A stretch of DNA of 64,000 bases from Ixodes scapularis. Lineage: Eukaryota; Arthropoda; Arachnida; Ixodida; Ixodidae. The position numbers were made by a program, and so were the translations under genes. A model generated the notes under the pieces. That model was not told the origin of the DNA. It worked only from the letters and a program-made list of their open reading frames with translations, and made no database searches. Below, in pieces: positions 46,070 to 56,916 of the stretch (the stretch's first letter is position 1; each line of letters starts with the position of its first letter). The stretch covers positions 77,695,816 through 77,759,815 of the forward strand of contig NW_024609846.1 in assembly GCF_016920785.2 (NCBI RefSeq), in the 5' to 3' direction.

Positions 46070-47955
46070 GCTTAGCAATTAAGAACCAGAAGTGTGATTT
46101 CTGAAATGGCGACCAGAGAGATGGTGACCATCAAGATTGCTTGATGGACCTCTTTAAAAAAAAAAAAAAAGGTTTTATTGGAGCCTCGAATCAGTATTGC
46201 CAGACCTTGGGGAAAGTCGCCCCTAGGCATGTATGAACACTAAGTATGTAATTTTTATATGTAGAAAATGTAAGTTTCTGGACGAAAATTTGCTCTTTCT
46301 CAACTCTTGAGAGTTCACAATCCGCAGTGGCACGCCATCATGGAAAGTTTGTTGATGATGGTAGACCTTTTTTTTAGCTCTATTCAATTTGTTGCGGGCT
46401 ACTTGTTAAAAAGAAAAAAAAACAAGAAAAAGAAATTCGGAGAAGTAGAAAAACTTCGGGACGCAAACCGGTGCTTTTCACATAGTCCGGCTGCTTGTTT
46501 TCGCACGACGAGGCAACCCTCACTTAGCACATTCATCTCCGTTTCTCATCTTGTGTCGTTGACCACGAGCAGAATGTCGTTAATTTGTCTCGAATACCCA
46601 CTGCCAGCTATTAAGAGCCTGTCAGCTCCTCATTGCTGGATCGATTTTCATTTATTTTTTTTAAGAAAAAAAATTGATGGATAGTTTTTGAAACGCTGTT
46701 TCATGTCGGTTCGAAAAGAGCGAGCCCCCTTGTGTACGCCGCCGTCACTCACGGGCTGACCGCCGTTGTTAATAGACAATTTTGTGAACTTTGTTTTGAG
46801 TTAAGTACACCGCACGCCGCCATTTTCCCTCGTGCTTATTATTATTATTTTCTTTTCTAAATACGCGCTCTCTTTCGTTGGACTTGTTCTGAGGCAATTA
46901 AGATAGCTCATCTGCTGTAGGAAGTTCTCTGTCTTTTTTTTTTCTTTACTTAAATGGATACACTTCATTCTTTATTACGAACTCGCTTTTTACTGCGTTT
47001 GTAGCGTGTGCTCTTGACAGATTAACGTTTTCCAGCGTAGACGCGCAGGAATGTTGACGAAAAAAAGAGATGCGCGGTTTAATTTTCCCGTCAGCAACTA
47101 TGAATCACAGTGGCAGATATTTAACTGTCCGAAGACGCGATAATGTGTTGCCGATTTAATCGCTAAAAGTAGTCTGCATTCTTTCACCCCCCCCCCCCCC
47201 CCCCCCTGATGGTCGTTATAAGCAGTGCCCGCAACTTCAATTACCGCGACACGTTTGGCTTAAAAAAGGTAATTAAAGTCTGCGAGGGGTCAAAGATTCA
47301 AGTGATCCTTCAGGACTACAGAAAATCGCGACAGTCGTAGAAATGCGATTTTGAACCACATTCAATCCTCTCGCGGACGAACGGGGAGCTGTCGCAGTGG
47401 TAACTGCTCAGCCGAAAGGGTTGGACCTTATTCTTTTTTTGTCTTTTCTAACTTTTACTCGAAACTACGTTCAACTGGAATTATGCAATCAGTAAAATGC
47501 AGTAGTATAGAATTTTCTTTTTCAGTAATAAGAATGAGTGCACAACGCAACAAAATACAAAAAAGTAGCTGTTTTTCTTCTTTTTTTAAATTTAAAAATA
47601 GAAGGGTTGTTCTCAAAAAGCAGTATGTGCGATGAAAGTTCCCGGTTGGGTCACCGACTTGAATCGTAAAGTATGGAGTGCTACACCGGTACCACGTAGA
47701 AGACAAAAAGTCTGCGCCTACCTCGCGTCAGCCAGCGCGTTTCATAGCGTCTCGCGAGCGCGACGCTATAACACGCGGCGACGCTAATGGCGCGTTTACA
47801 CCTGCGGATTCGGCGGCTGGACCCTCGCGGGCGGAAAGTGGATTTTGGAGCCGGGTGGCGAAATCGGCTGGTCGCTGGAGGAAAAAAATTGGCATCAGTC
47901 TGGGACCCATGTCCACATTTCCCGCCTTTGACGAATCAATTTCGGCATCCAGCGC
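46070..47955. other. unannotated sequence, no gene seen
   Basis: Small hairpin CCATCAAG...CTTGATGG at 46127-46146, an A run at about 46156-46170 and a C run of 20 at 47187-47206. Frames are short and unrecognised. Around 47738-47765 there is a GC-rich inverted repeat ATAGCGTC...GACGCTAT. Confidence 0.45.
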
Positions 47956-47998
47956 CCCCCCCCCCCCCCCCAAAAAAAAAAAAAAAAAAAAAAAAAAG
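47956..47998. repeat. (C)n-(A)n tract
   Basis: A run of about 15 C followed by about 26 A. Same C-then-A design as the tract at 11181. Confidence 0.9.
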
Positions 47999-48258
47999 AA
48001 TATTTTTTATGTAACGGATTTGCCAACACTTTTATGTAACGGATTCGCCGACACGAGATCCACTGCCGACACTTCGAAATTCTAGCGCATGTGCTTTACA
48101 TATTCTAGGTGGTGTGGTGTTGCGTATTAGCAAAGTTTGAATTCTCTAAAGGCGATCGTTGCGCAGACGCACATGAAGCATGAGAGCCAAACTTTGGATG
48201 ACTCTAGCTTAGGCGATAGCGCCGTCCACGGGCAAACCACGCTCGCGCAACCGTATTC

Positions 48259-48864
48259 ATGAATTGCCGGGGTCTTATCTATCGGCATTTCGATCTGTTG
48301 TGCCGCACATCATTAATCAAAGTCTCTGCAGCGAGGATCAGCGAGTCCTTGCAATGCGATGATATCCGAACTCAATCTCACCAGGCGGATCCAGACCGTT
48401 TCATCGAAAGGGTATACGTCATCGATTGGCGGACTGAGCGGGAAGGCAGGCTAATTATCGAAGCACGCAGAAACAACGCTCTTACGGACGCACTTATACG
48501 GCAGACAGATGGAACTCCCTATAGATATCTCTCGAAGATCTCGACAACGACGAATAAGCGGGTGCCGCGTAAAATGAAAGCTATAGGCACGTCAACCTCC
48601 ACGCGCGATGCTGCATCCTTGAACTCTTCCCGGCGCAAACCACTCTTACATTCGTTTGGACCGAGACCACTTTGGCCAGGCGGTGCAATCACACATCCGC
48701 AGGCTCCTCGCGCAGCACGACGACGCGCCTCTCGTGGACAGACGCACACGCGAATTTGTGTAACAACCCGAGATGCGATGTTGCGAGGGAGAAGACTGCG
48801 CATACGCGGTGAATGCGCCACGCAGCCGCCACCGAAAACGTTTCTCAAAGATTTCCATTCGTAA
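48259..48864 (+). other. 201-codon open frame, unrecognised
   Basis: One plus frame is open for 201 codons, but its second half is Arg/Pro-rich and unlike a folded protein. In another plus frame 48623-48763 reads YIRLDRDHFGQAVQSHIRRL and ends DRRTREFV-stop, which looks more protein-like. A frameshifted relic of some mobile-element or host protein is possible. I cannot name a family, and an opposing minus frame of 150 codons is also open. Confidence 0.2.
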
Positions 48865-51417
48865 TAACGCGAGGAAGGGAAACATTCCCGTCTTATGCCT
48901 ACGCCTCGCCTTCTCTCCGTTTCCACGTCGTCATTTCTTTTGCTGCTGGCTCCAGGTTGGCTTGTTTGCACGCCCGCATTTTTTTTTTTTTTTTTGCGCG
49001 TATTTGGCGGAACATTAGATCTTTGTTTTTTTGTTTTTCTTGAAGAGGGGGCCTGTTTAGTTGTAACCGATACACCTTCTGTAATAACAGTTGGAGCGTA
49101 ACAACGGACATCGTTCTCTTGATTAATACGTTTTCGCTGTCAGCCTTAATGACCCCCCTCCCTTTTCCTTTTCTTGCAGAGCTCCGACGATCGGGACCCT
49201 GCCCCAAAATGATGACCGTATCTGTGTGTGCGTGTGTGCGCGCTCGCGCGATCTTACCTGCATGCAGTCGTCGAGTTTCTCTCTCTGTTGTGTGTACATA
49301 TCTGCGCTAGCATTTTCTCGTAAGATTTGCCAACGCTTTAACGCTATGTGTGTGTGTGTGCACACATTTCGACTGGGATGATTGTCCCTATAGACGTAGA
49401 CCAAACAGCTCGCTGGATGTTGTGCGCATTATGTATATCGCAGGCGTTTCTCTCTCGTATGCTTTCCATCGTTGGCATTCTAGTCGTTCCCGTTCCTTCT
49501 TTGATTTTGCTTTTGTTTTGTAAGCGTTATTTTTAATTGCACCTTCGATAAAACACATAAACAAGAACGCAAAAATAAATAGACTCGCAAAAAAGCAAGA
49601 TAGAACGAAATAAACGACAAAGTGGGCGCGGATATATGGCATATTTTTCGCTTTAGAAATTACACGTAGTGCGTGAGCTTTGAGTGTCGGTCGTCCACTG
49701 CGCTTGCAAGTTTAATTGTTATTTTGGTTTACGTGTAATCAAGTGTTATTGCTTTCCGTCCATGCACCTGTCAGGGTCTCGAGTTAGCTTTAGGAACATA
49801 CTCGGGTGGAAAATCTTTCGGCCATCGAAACTTCTTCTAAATTAAGGGGTTTTGGTTGGGGAAATATACAGTCTCAGTCCTCTTCCTTTCATAAACTGTT
49901 TATCGCGCCGACTTTACGCTTTTTGCTATCTCTTATTAAGTTTTTCTTTCCAATTACATAAATTAAAGTGACGACGATGTCCCCCTCCTGATATAGCCAA
50001 CTTTGCGACCTCGAGCTGCTGTCTTTGCGATATATTTTATTCGCCCGACGATCGTTAAATACACCCTTGGTGCCTTCGCTGTTGACATTTTTGCAATATC
50101 GTCATTTGAGGCATAGAAACTAAAATTTCACGTGTGTCAACGACACAAAATATGTAGATCTCGTATACAAAATAAATTTAAAAAAGCGGCATGTTTTTTT
50201 TTTTTTTTATTTCTCGGGAGCATTGAGCTTGCGCACAACTTCCTATTTGTTCTTCTTCTATTTTTGTTTGTTTTTGATGAAGTGATTTATGAAATCTGAA
50301 AGGTTTTTTTTTTTTTTACTTCGTTTAGTTTTGATTTTGTCGTCTCACGCTTAGTTAGTTTGTTAAGAGTGTCCCACAAAACGGGAGGTAATCTAAAACA
50401 CTCCTTAGAAGAGTTTCTGAAGAGAGAAAAAGAGCAATTATTATAGAACGTTACAACCCACGGAAATAAAAACGTACCGTAAATTTCGCGAGGAAAAAGA
50501 AAAGAAAAGAAGTGTTGAATCATGCTCGAGCCATGGTCGCTTACAACCGTGTGTCACCATCTGTCCGCGCGCAATACTAACAGTAAACTGTGAAAAAAAA
50601 AAATTAAAAAAAGATAAGGAGAAAAAAAGATAACTCGCATTTTTAGTATTCTGTCGAAACAAGAAGAATACTTGCACCTGTTTTGTTTTTTGTGATACTT
50701 TATTTTTCTCATAACTGTACCCCCCCCCCCCCCTCCCCCCCGACAAAATTCTGCCAGTTTCAGCGTACGCGAGCAAGGTGAAAAAAAGGGTAATGATGCA
50801 CATGACCGAAACGCGACCAAGAAGAAATATTCGATGTTCCTCGCCAGAGGTTTTCTGCCGAATGCGTCCTTGACTTGTGGTGTCGGGATTCGCGCGCTCG
50901 GAAATATCGAGCTGCCTTCGCCCTCCAACTTTCCGTGCTGCCTTTCCTCTCCTCCTCCAGAAACAAAACCGCGAATAAGAGAGCCGGTTGTCGACGAAGC
51001 GAACAATAACCTAACCTTCGAACCAGGCCTGAGACACAGCTCGAAATTCTAAACTTTAAAGAACAAAAATGCCGGTGTGCTGAGGTAGGGATGAGAGTGG
51101 AACGCCGTCCGCAGAAAAGAAAAATTGCGCAAGAAAACAATTGTCAGCGCCAGACTGGCGCCGAACGTGACTCCGCTTGAGTGCAGGCTGATATTTTCAC
51201 CGTGAAGTCGAACCGATGAAACGGAAGACAAAATACTCCGAGTATAGGGGAGATCATTGTTCAGTGCGAAGGGCTTGCAGAGACTCGACGTCGGCCGAAG
51301 AACGAACTCAATTTGAGCGAACACCAGGGCTCCCATGCTGAACTTAACATATTGGTCTATTGGATCTGTGCTTCCTTCCCCTAATGAGACTTCAATAAAT
51401 GCCTGCGATATGCTATA
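48865..51417. other. unannotated, T-rich unique sequence
   Basis: No gene seen. T runs occur at about 48979-48995, 50191-50208 and 50306-50318. A GT/GC-rich tract lies at 49220-49250, and a C-rich run at about 50719-50740. The frames at 50441-51140 (minus) lack domains. Confidence 0.45.
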
Positions 51418-51755
51418 GCATAGCCTCCTATATACTGGCAGAGCCTGGCAGATCTCCACGAGAAGCGGCCGCCGAAATGAAAAGGGGGAGCGGCAGACAA
51501 CGCATGAGAGGAGAGCCACGTGACTGGCGCCCCGCTGCGGCGAGACGCGGAAACATACTTCTTCTCCCCAGCGAACAAATGTGTTGCGGGCGGGTCCTCG
51601 CCGCTGCAAAAGATGCGCGCTGACGTCCAGGTTCCTCGAGAAATTACCCTTTAATGCTCTGTGCTACAAGATCCTCGCGCTCCAAATCTGCGACCGGGCA
51701 CTACATTGCTCCGTCGTCGAACTGCCAGGCTTTGTGAATATAGAGGAGGCTATGC
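51418..51755 (+). mobile_element. MITE family B, copy 2, complete ends
   Basis: The 338-bp element has ends GCATAGCCTCCTATATAC and, reverse-complemented, GCATAGCCTCCTCTATATTC. Body sequence matches 30924-31287 in reverse orientation and lacks the 156-bp insert found there. The 186-codon minus frame starting at 51609 overlaps it and continues outside, which argues against it being a gene. No clear target duplication. Confidence 0.7.
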
Positions 51756-52410
51756 TTATAGTTACTAAAAGGGCAAGAAGTGCGGGGAGCCGCCTTTACT
51801 TGCCCAGCTTCCATCACGCGCTCGTTGCCTTCCGCAGTGCTTCGAGTGCACGCGCACGCACGGCGCTCATTAGATGCTGAAGTGTTATCTAAAATGGCTG
51901 GAGGCGCGGAACAGCTGAGAGACCCCGAAAAGGCAAAACAGTGCATCGTAAACAGAGACAGAGAATAGGGAATTACACAGGACAAGCACTGGCTCTAAAT
52001 TAAACATTTAATTAACGAAATACATACAAGCAGAACAGCCACGTCAGTTGTAGTCAATCCCTACGTGTCCATTAAGAAAACTGTCTATTTGCTATGCATA
52101 GTGACCCAAGTTACTCTGCATATCAAAGTCCTCCCTACCGTTTTCTTCCTGTCCAGTTGTCTATAAAATTTCACTTGCCCCCCCAAAGTATGCAATTTCT
52201 ACTTCTGGATTGCCCAGGAGGAAAAAAAAGAAAAGAACTTCATTTCGAAGTAACCAACTCTTTAAAATCCAAAAGGGATGACATGACCCTGCTAATTTAC
52301 ATGAGGAAAAAAAAATGATGGGGGAGGCAAATTTGTACATCCACGGGGGTGATTGACTATGAATGCGATAGAATCTATCGTTGCATTTACGAGCAGATGT
52401 TTGGTTTCGT
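51756..52410. other. unannotated sequence, no gene seen
   Basis: Short unrecognised frames. Nothing repeated was recognised. Confidence 0.45.
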
Positions 52411-52540
52411 GCTAAATCTAGCGGGGAACCTGGATTGGTGCATAGGTCACGTCACGTCAATTTTCCGCTAAATTTAGTGGGGAAACCGAGTTGGCGCATA
52501 GGTCACAGGACGTCAATTTTCCGCTATATTTAGCGGGGAA
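52411..52540. repeat. 56-bp tandem repeat, 2.3 units, palindromic core
   Basis: Units start at 52411, 52467 and 52523 (period 56). Each begins with GCTAAATTTAGCGGGGAA-type sequence, which with the preceding TTTTCC forms a palindrome (TTTTCCGCTAAATTTAGTGG). Shared GCATAGGTCAC..CACGTCAA lies between. The third unit is partial. Confidence 0.85.
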
Positions 52541-52648
52541 AAGCACTCGAGACCAGAATATACACGGCTGAAAATCTTGAGTAGTAACTTAATATTGTTA
52601 TCGCATTAATAAATTTCGTTTCTTGTCGAAGCTGTCTTTCCTGTCCAG

Positions 52649-52918
52649 GTAGACGACGATAACGTGATCGTGCGGTACCTGAATTTCTGTTTTACCAATA
52701 AGAAAGTTAATGAGCGGGACTGGTCTGAAGCTGCTAATCAATGATCCAAAACCCCAGCGACATGGATGCTGTCACGGTTTATCGTATGTTCCGAGACGCC
52801 CAGCAATGCCAGTCGAACACTTGGCGCGAGTTGTCGCAAATCATTTACTCTGCGACGCTCGAAAAAAACAACGGCTCCCCCAACTCGGATATGTTTTTCG
52901 CCCACGTACGCTCTTCCC
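52649..52918 (+). pseudogene. candidate coding exon, one frameshift (speculative)
   Basis: An acceptor-like TCTTTCCTGTCCAG is followed at 52649 by an open frame VDDDNVIVRYLNFCF... ending EAANQ and a stop at 52741. There a second frame begins (MIQNPSDMDAVTVYRMFRDA..., with NTWRELSQIIYSATLEK) and stays open to the GTACGC after 52915. Both pieces have mixed, non-repetitive protein-like composition and meet within a few bases, as if one exon had lost or gained a base. A donor consensus CAG|GTACGTG lies at about 52995. No family recognised. It could also be a relic of an element protein. Confidence 0.3.
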
Positions 52919-53469
52919 ATTTTTTCGTCCCTTACTCTCAGTTATTTGCTCAGATCGTTTTTTTGTTCTTGTATTCTAGCGCGAGGCGTGCCCAGGTACG
53001 TGACAGTCTCCTTGTCACCTCGTCGATTCAGTTGTGATCACGCGTAATATAGTTGCACGTGACCCGCCTAACTTGTGGCGTCAAGGTGCAGCCTATATAC
53101 ATATATATGTTTGTGTGTGTGTGTCTGTCGCCCATCTAGGGAATGCAATCGTGTTCCTTGTTTTGTTTCCCTCCTTGCCGATATTTCAATCTCGTATGCA
53201 CGTGCGTTTTTCTATACTCCGTTTTACCTTAAGATGGATCGCGTGTGACGAGCTACGAGCAGTCCCAGCCAGTTTAGCCTTCTGAACGTGTACCACGTGA
53301 CCAGGTACCCGCGCGCGTCACTGCGCCTCTCCCGAAGTTTTACGTGGCACTTAGCACGGCACTGGATTAGGCCTGAACGGTTCGTGGCGTTCTCTGCGGT
53401 TCATCGTAAGGGCATGCACGCTTTAGGACGCATTTCCAGGAGCGTAGAGAGCGGCGGCTGGCTCTCTTT
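52919..53469. other. unannotated sequence, no gene seen
   Basis: Unique sequence. The part before 53470 probably belongs to the retroposed copy whose tail starts at 53504. Its 5' limit could not be found. Confidence 0.4.
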
Positions 53470-53506
53470 AATAAACAATACGACTCGCCCCTTGTGTTAC
53501 TTGAAA

Positions 53507-53540
<34 letters not shown>

Positions 53541-53544
53541 TATA
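53470..53544 (+). mobile_element. retroposon 3' end: AATAAA and poly(A)
   Basis: AATAAA at 53470-53475 is followed 28 nt later by 21 A and then ten TA units. This spacing is that of a processed transcript copied back into DNA (LINE, SINE or retropseudogene). No source gene was recognised upstream. Confidence 0.5.
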
Positions 53545-55243
53545 AAGAAACAGAGCAACGGGAAAAGCGGGCCAATTTTCGATATACCGTTTACCCACCC
53601 CCGCGATTTTGAAATCCGACGTTGACGTATACGCACAATAACTTAATAACAGAAGAAAAAAAAATCTTGAGCAGCGCCGACGCAAAACACGAACGCAAAA
53701 AAAAAAAAACTAGAAACAGAATCGAAGAAATTTAAATTTTTATTCAAACGAATCCCGGCCCGCATTATATGATATGTGGATAGGTCTGTCGTCTTTATGT
53801 AGTCTTTTCTTTTTTATGTAGAAACAGTATTAGTCTGTGGGGTGCCACAAACGCCAATCTGACATGCTCCCATAGAAGCCGAATAAAGAGCCGTTCGTAT
53901 GAAGCTCAGACAGCCGCAAAACTCTCACGCTTTTTCGCGAGATGCTGTCATATATATTTGTCGGTCGAGGATATACCGGGCGTTTAGAAGAATTTTCTTT
54001 TCTTCTTTCCGCAAAGCTCTCGTTTAGAGGCGCCTTTTCTTTTTACGGACCCACAAGCCCAACGTTCTTTTTTTTTTTTTCCCCTGGGTTTAATTTAGGA
54101 GCTTCTGCGAATCGATTTTCATAGGACACGCGTATGAAGGAGACAGAGGGCGCGCACATCTCGGAAAATGGCCAAACAAATTAATAAACAGATAAATCGG
54201 TACAAACACGCGACACATTTGGCACTCACGCCATAATTTGTTCTGATCTCGTTTACATTTTTTTTGCTGTTGGAGAAACAAAAGGAGTCTAGCCGCTCGC
54301 TCGTTCGATCTCTCTCGCGCCTGTCGGTTTGGCGTTGCTTTGGCGACTACGGTTCTGTTGGCTAAGCTTGGCTCTATAATACCCGTGATGTCTCGTCTGT
54401 GTCTGGCCGACTAATGCTATATAGCTAAGCTCGATACGACACACAAAATCGAGCAAAAAGAAGCCCGCGCAATTTTGCCACTATTGTTTCTGTGAGTTGC
54501 CTTCTAATGACGCCCAGCAAGCGGTTCGTGTCGGTCTGGGTTCTGTCGCCGTCGCATTTTTGCCTCGCTTTTGTTTCTGTCCAACCGGCATAAACGCCCC
54601 CGCTGTCTGGAATCGAGTTGAGACGTTCGGTATTTTTTTGTGGGAGGGCGTTTATTATATACGTTGGGCATTAATGAGACGTGGCTGCGTTGTGGCGCGC
54701 GCAGTCCTCCTTTGTCGTTGTGGCACCAACTTAAAAAAAGCAACGATCTGCCCAAAAGAGGTTTTTGTACTCATCTTTAGGTTTTTTGATGCGATTCGTT
54801 GCATTTTACTGCTCGCGCCTCCTGCCTTATGTGAGTAGATTAACAGTTTCGTTTATCGTTTCATTTGTACTATCGGTTCCAAGCGAGGGTGCCGTATGAA
54901 CGCCGACGTAGAACTTTTTTTTATTAGTTTCTGTTGCGACTGACTTTCGCGGTTCGTTAGTTTCTATTGATTTTGTAGGGGAGAGTCCGCACCCTGTTCT
55001 GGTTTTCAGTGTGTAAAAGATGAACGAAAGTCGAAATCACTTGTTTGCTTCGGGATTTTTTTGTTTGTTTATTTGGGAATGGAGCATAGATGAAAGCCTA
55101 AAAAAAAGTAAGTTTACACCTCTGTTCGATACATTTTGATCACTTGGCTGATATTAATCGGTCAAGAACCTATACTCATCAATGATCTTCTTGTTATGTA
55201 ACCCCCATTCAGGAATCTCGAAAGCTGAGGTTTCATGTTGCAC
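53545..55243. other. unannotated, T-rich unique sequence
   Basis: No gene seen. A run near 53698-53709, T run near 54069-54080. Frames at 54497-54838 are unrecognised. Confidence 0.45.
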
Positions 55244-55398
55244 TACTCCGCTTCAAGGATAGTGTGCAACACTGTCACCCCTGCTTGCACGAGTCTTGAA
55301 TTGGCGCTATTAATTTGCAGAGGCTCTCGGGCAAGTCAGATGCTATAGATAGAGCCAGTAGCCTTAACGGCGTCGCACGTGATGCACGGACTGGAGTA
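55244..55398. mobile_element. possible diverged relative of the TACTCCG foldback
   Basis: The left end TACTCCGCTTCAAGGATAGT and the right end, reverse-complemented, TACTCCAGTCCGTGCATCAC are followed by GTGCAACAC and GTGCGACGC and by GTCA and GTTAAGGCTACTGG. This is the block order of the family at 20828, 22360 and 30503. 155 bp. Similarity is weak and no target duplication is seen. Confidence 0.35.
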
Positions 55399-56232
55399 TG
55401 TATACAATGAGGAAATGGAGGAGTATGTACAGTGAGGAACAAATGGCGGGATGAGAACGAGGCAAAGTGCAGCAACTCTTAATTATAATTATACTATAGA
55501 CCCCGCAGTTTGTCGCTAGGAAGAACGAACGACCCCCTCATTAAATTCGGGAGTCGGAAGTTCGATGAAAGCATCAGTATCTGTGCGACGTTCAGAGCTC
55601 ACGAATAATCCTTCAGCCGCACAACGCGACTACCCAATCGGTCAAAGATTGCGCAGTTAGCCGCGTCCACACATATAGTATTTTATATTAGTCCTCGTTG
55701 CCTATTTCGTTTTTTTACCTTATGACTTGGGTTACTTTGCGCAGTTGGTGAGCGATAGCCCTACGACATGCGATACGTCTTTTTCCGTTCGCCTGTACAA
55801 GCAAAGGCGGCCGACCGCCCTGATTATCTGGAAATCAAGATTCTGACGGATCGCTCTCTATATAAACGGATGGCAGTTCGTTGTTCCAACCTTTTTGTCT
55901 GACGGCCTGCATGCCCGCTTATCTGGCAACATTTAGACATGTTTCGGATTTTTGTAGAACCGCAACTTTTTTTAATATTTTTTCCCGCATTATGAAGGGA
56001 GCTGCCCGCTGTTATTGATTTCGATCAAGTTGTACCTCTTTTGGTGTACTTGTTGCGTACAGTATACCTTTCCTTGGTTGTAACACCACTCGTGAAACAA
56101 AAACAGTATAGCTTTATTACGAGAGCGTACTTCTAGAAATTTGACCTGTAAGTAATATACAACTACGCCGTAAAATTAAGAAAACAAAAATGAAACGGGG
56201 TTTGCAGTACCGACACCTGATGTGATCCCTTC
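55399..56232. other. unannotated sequence, no gene seen
   Basis: Unique sequence with only short frames. Confidence 0.45.
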
Positions 56233-56916
56233 GTGAACTTCGTATTGCCGCTTTCTCGTTTTTCGCCCGCCAGCCCCTGTGCACACACTGTCGGCGTGTG
56301 CCTTACTCCGCCCTCAGACGGCCGACATCCCGGCAGTGTGCGCGCCGTGCCGCGCGAGCACGAATCACGGCGTCGTCCACAAACCATGGGGGCGCTGAAC
56401 CGTTACTCGGCTGCCTCTTGGTCGACGTCGTCTCGCTTGCCTTCTTCGCCCGCAGTAGATTCGCAGAGACAACGGCACTCATTGTCGACTCGCTCGCTGC
56501 TGCCTCTGTCCCCTCCTGATTTTCTCTTTTTCTTGTCTTACGGCGTTCCTGACGCGCCACCATACATACCCTCGCGTCTCTTCACGAGATTGTCGCTTTC
56601 CTTTCTTTTTTTCTCGCGCCGGTCCAACGTTATTTTCATTGTTGCGTCGGTCGTCCTCAATCGTCGCCGGTCGAGTCGCTCCGACCGCGCAGAGATGGAC
56701 GCCGAGTCTTGCTTTTGTGCGCGTCTTCCGAGAGAGTGGTTGGTTGTGTTGGCCGCCAGATCTGGCGGCCGCAGCGGCTTTTCCAGAAGCCGCGAGAGGA
56801 GTGTGAAGGATGGACAAAGCGTGGCCAAGATGATAGACAATAAAATGCGACGCACTAGTACTACGCGGGAGGCAAGAAGTGTGCCGCGTGTTGCGTTGCG
56901 AATGCCCGATTGTTGA
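56233..56916 (+). other. 227-codon frame in CpG-rich patch, unrecognised
   Basis: This plus frame is one of the longest in the window, but it is Ser/Arg/Pro/Leu-rich with no domain. Minus frames of 86-112 codons are open across the same bases, which points to composition rather than selection. A perfect 20-bp palindrome GGCCGCCAGATCTGGCGGCC lies at 56751-56770. Promoter-like CpG patch or chance; not called as a gene. Confidence 0.2.
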
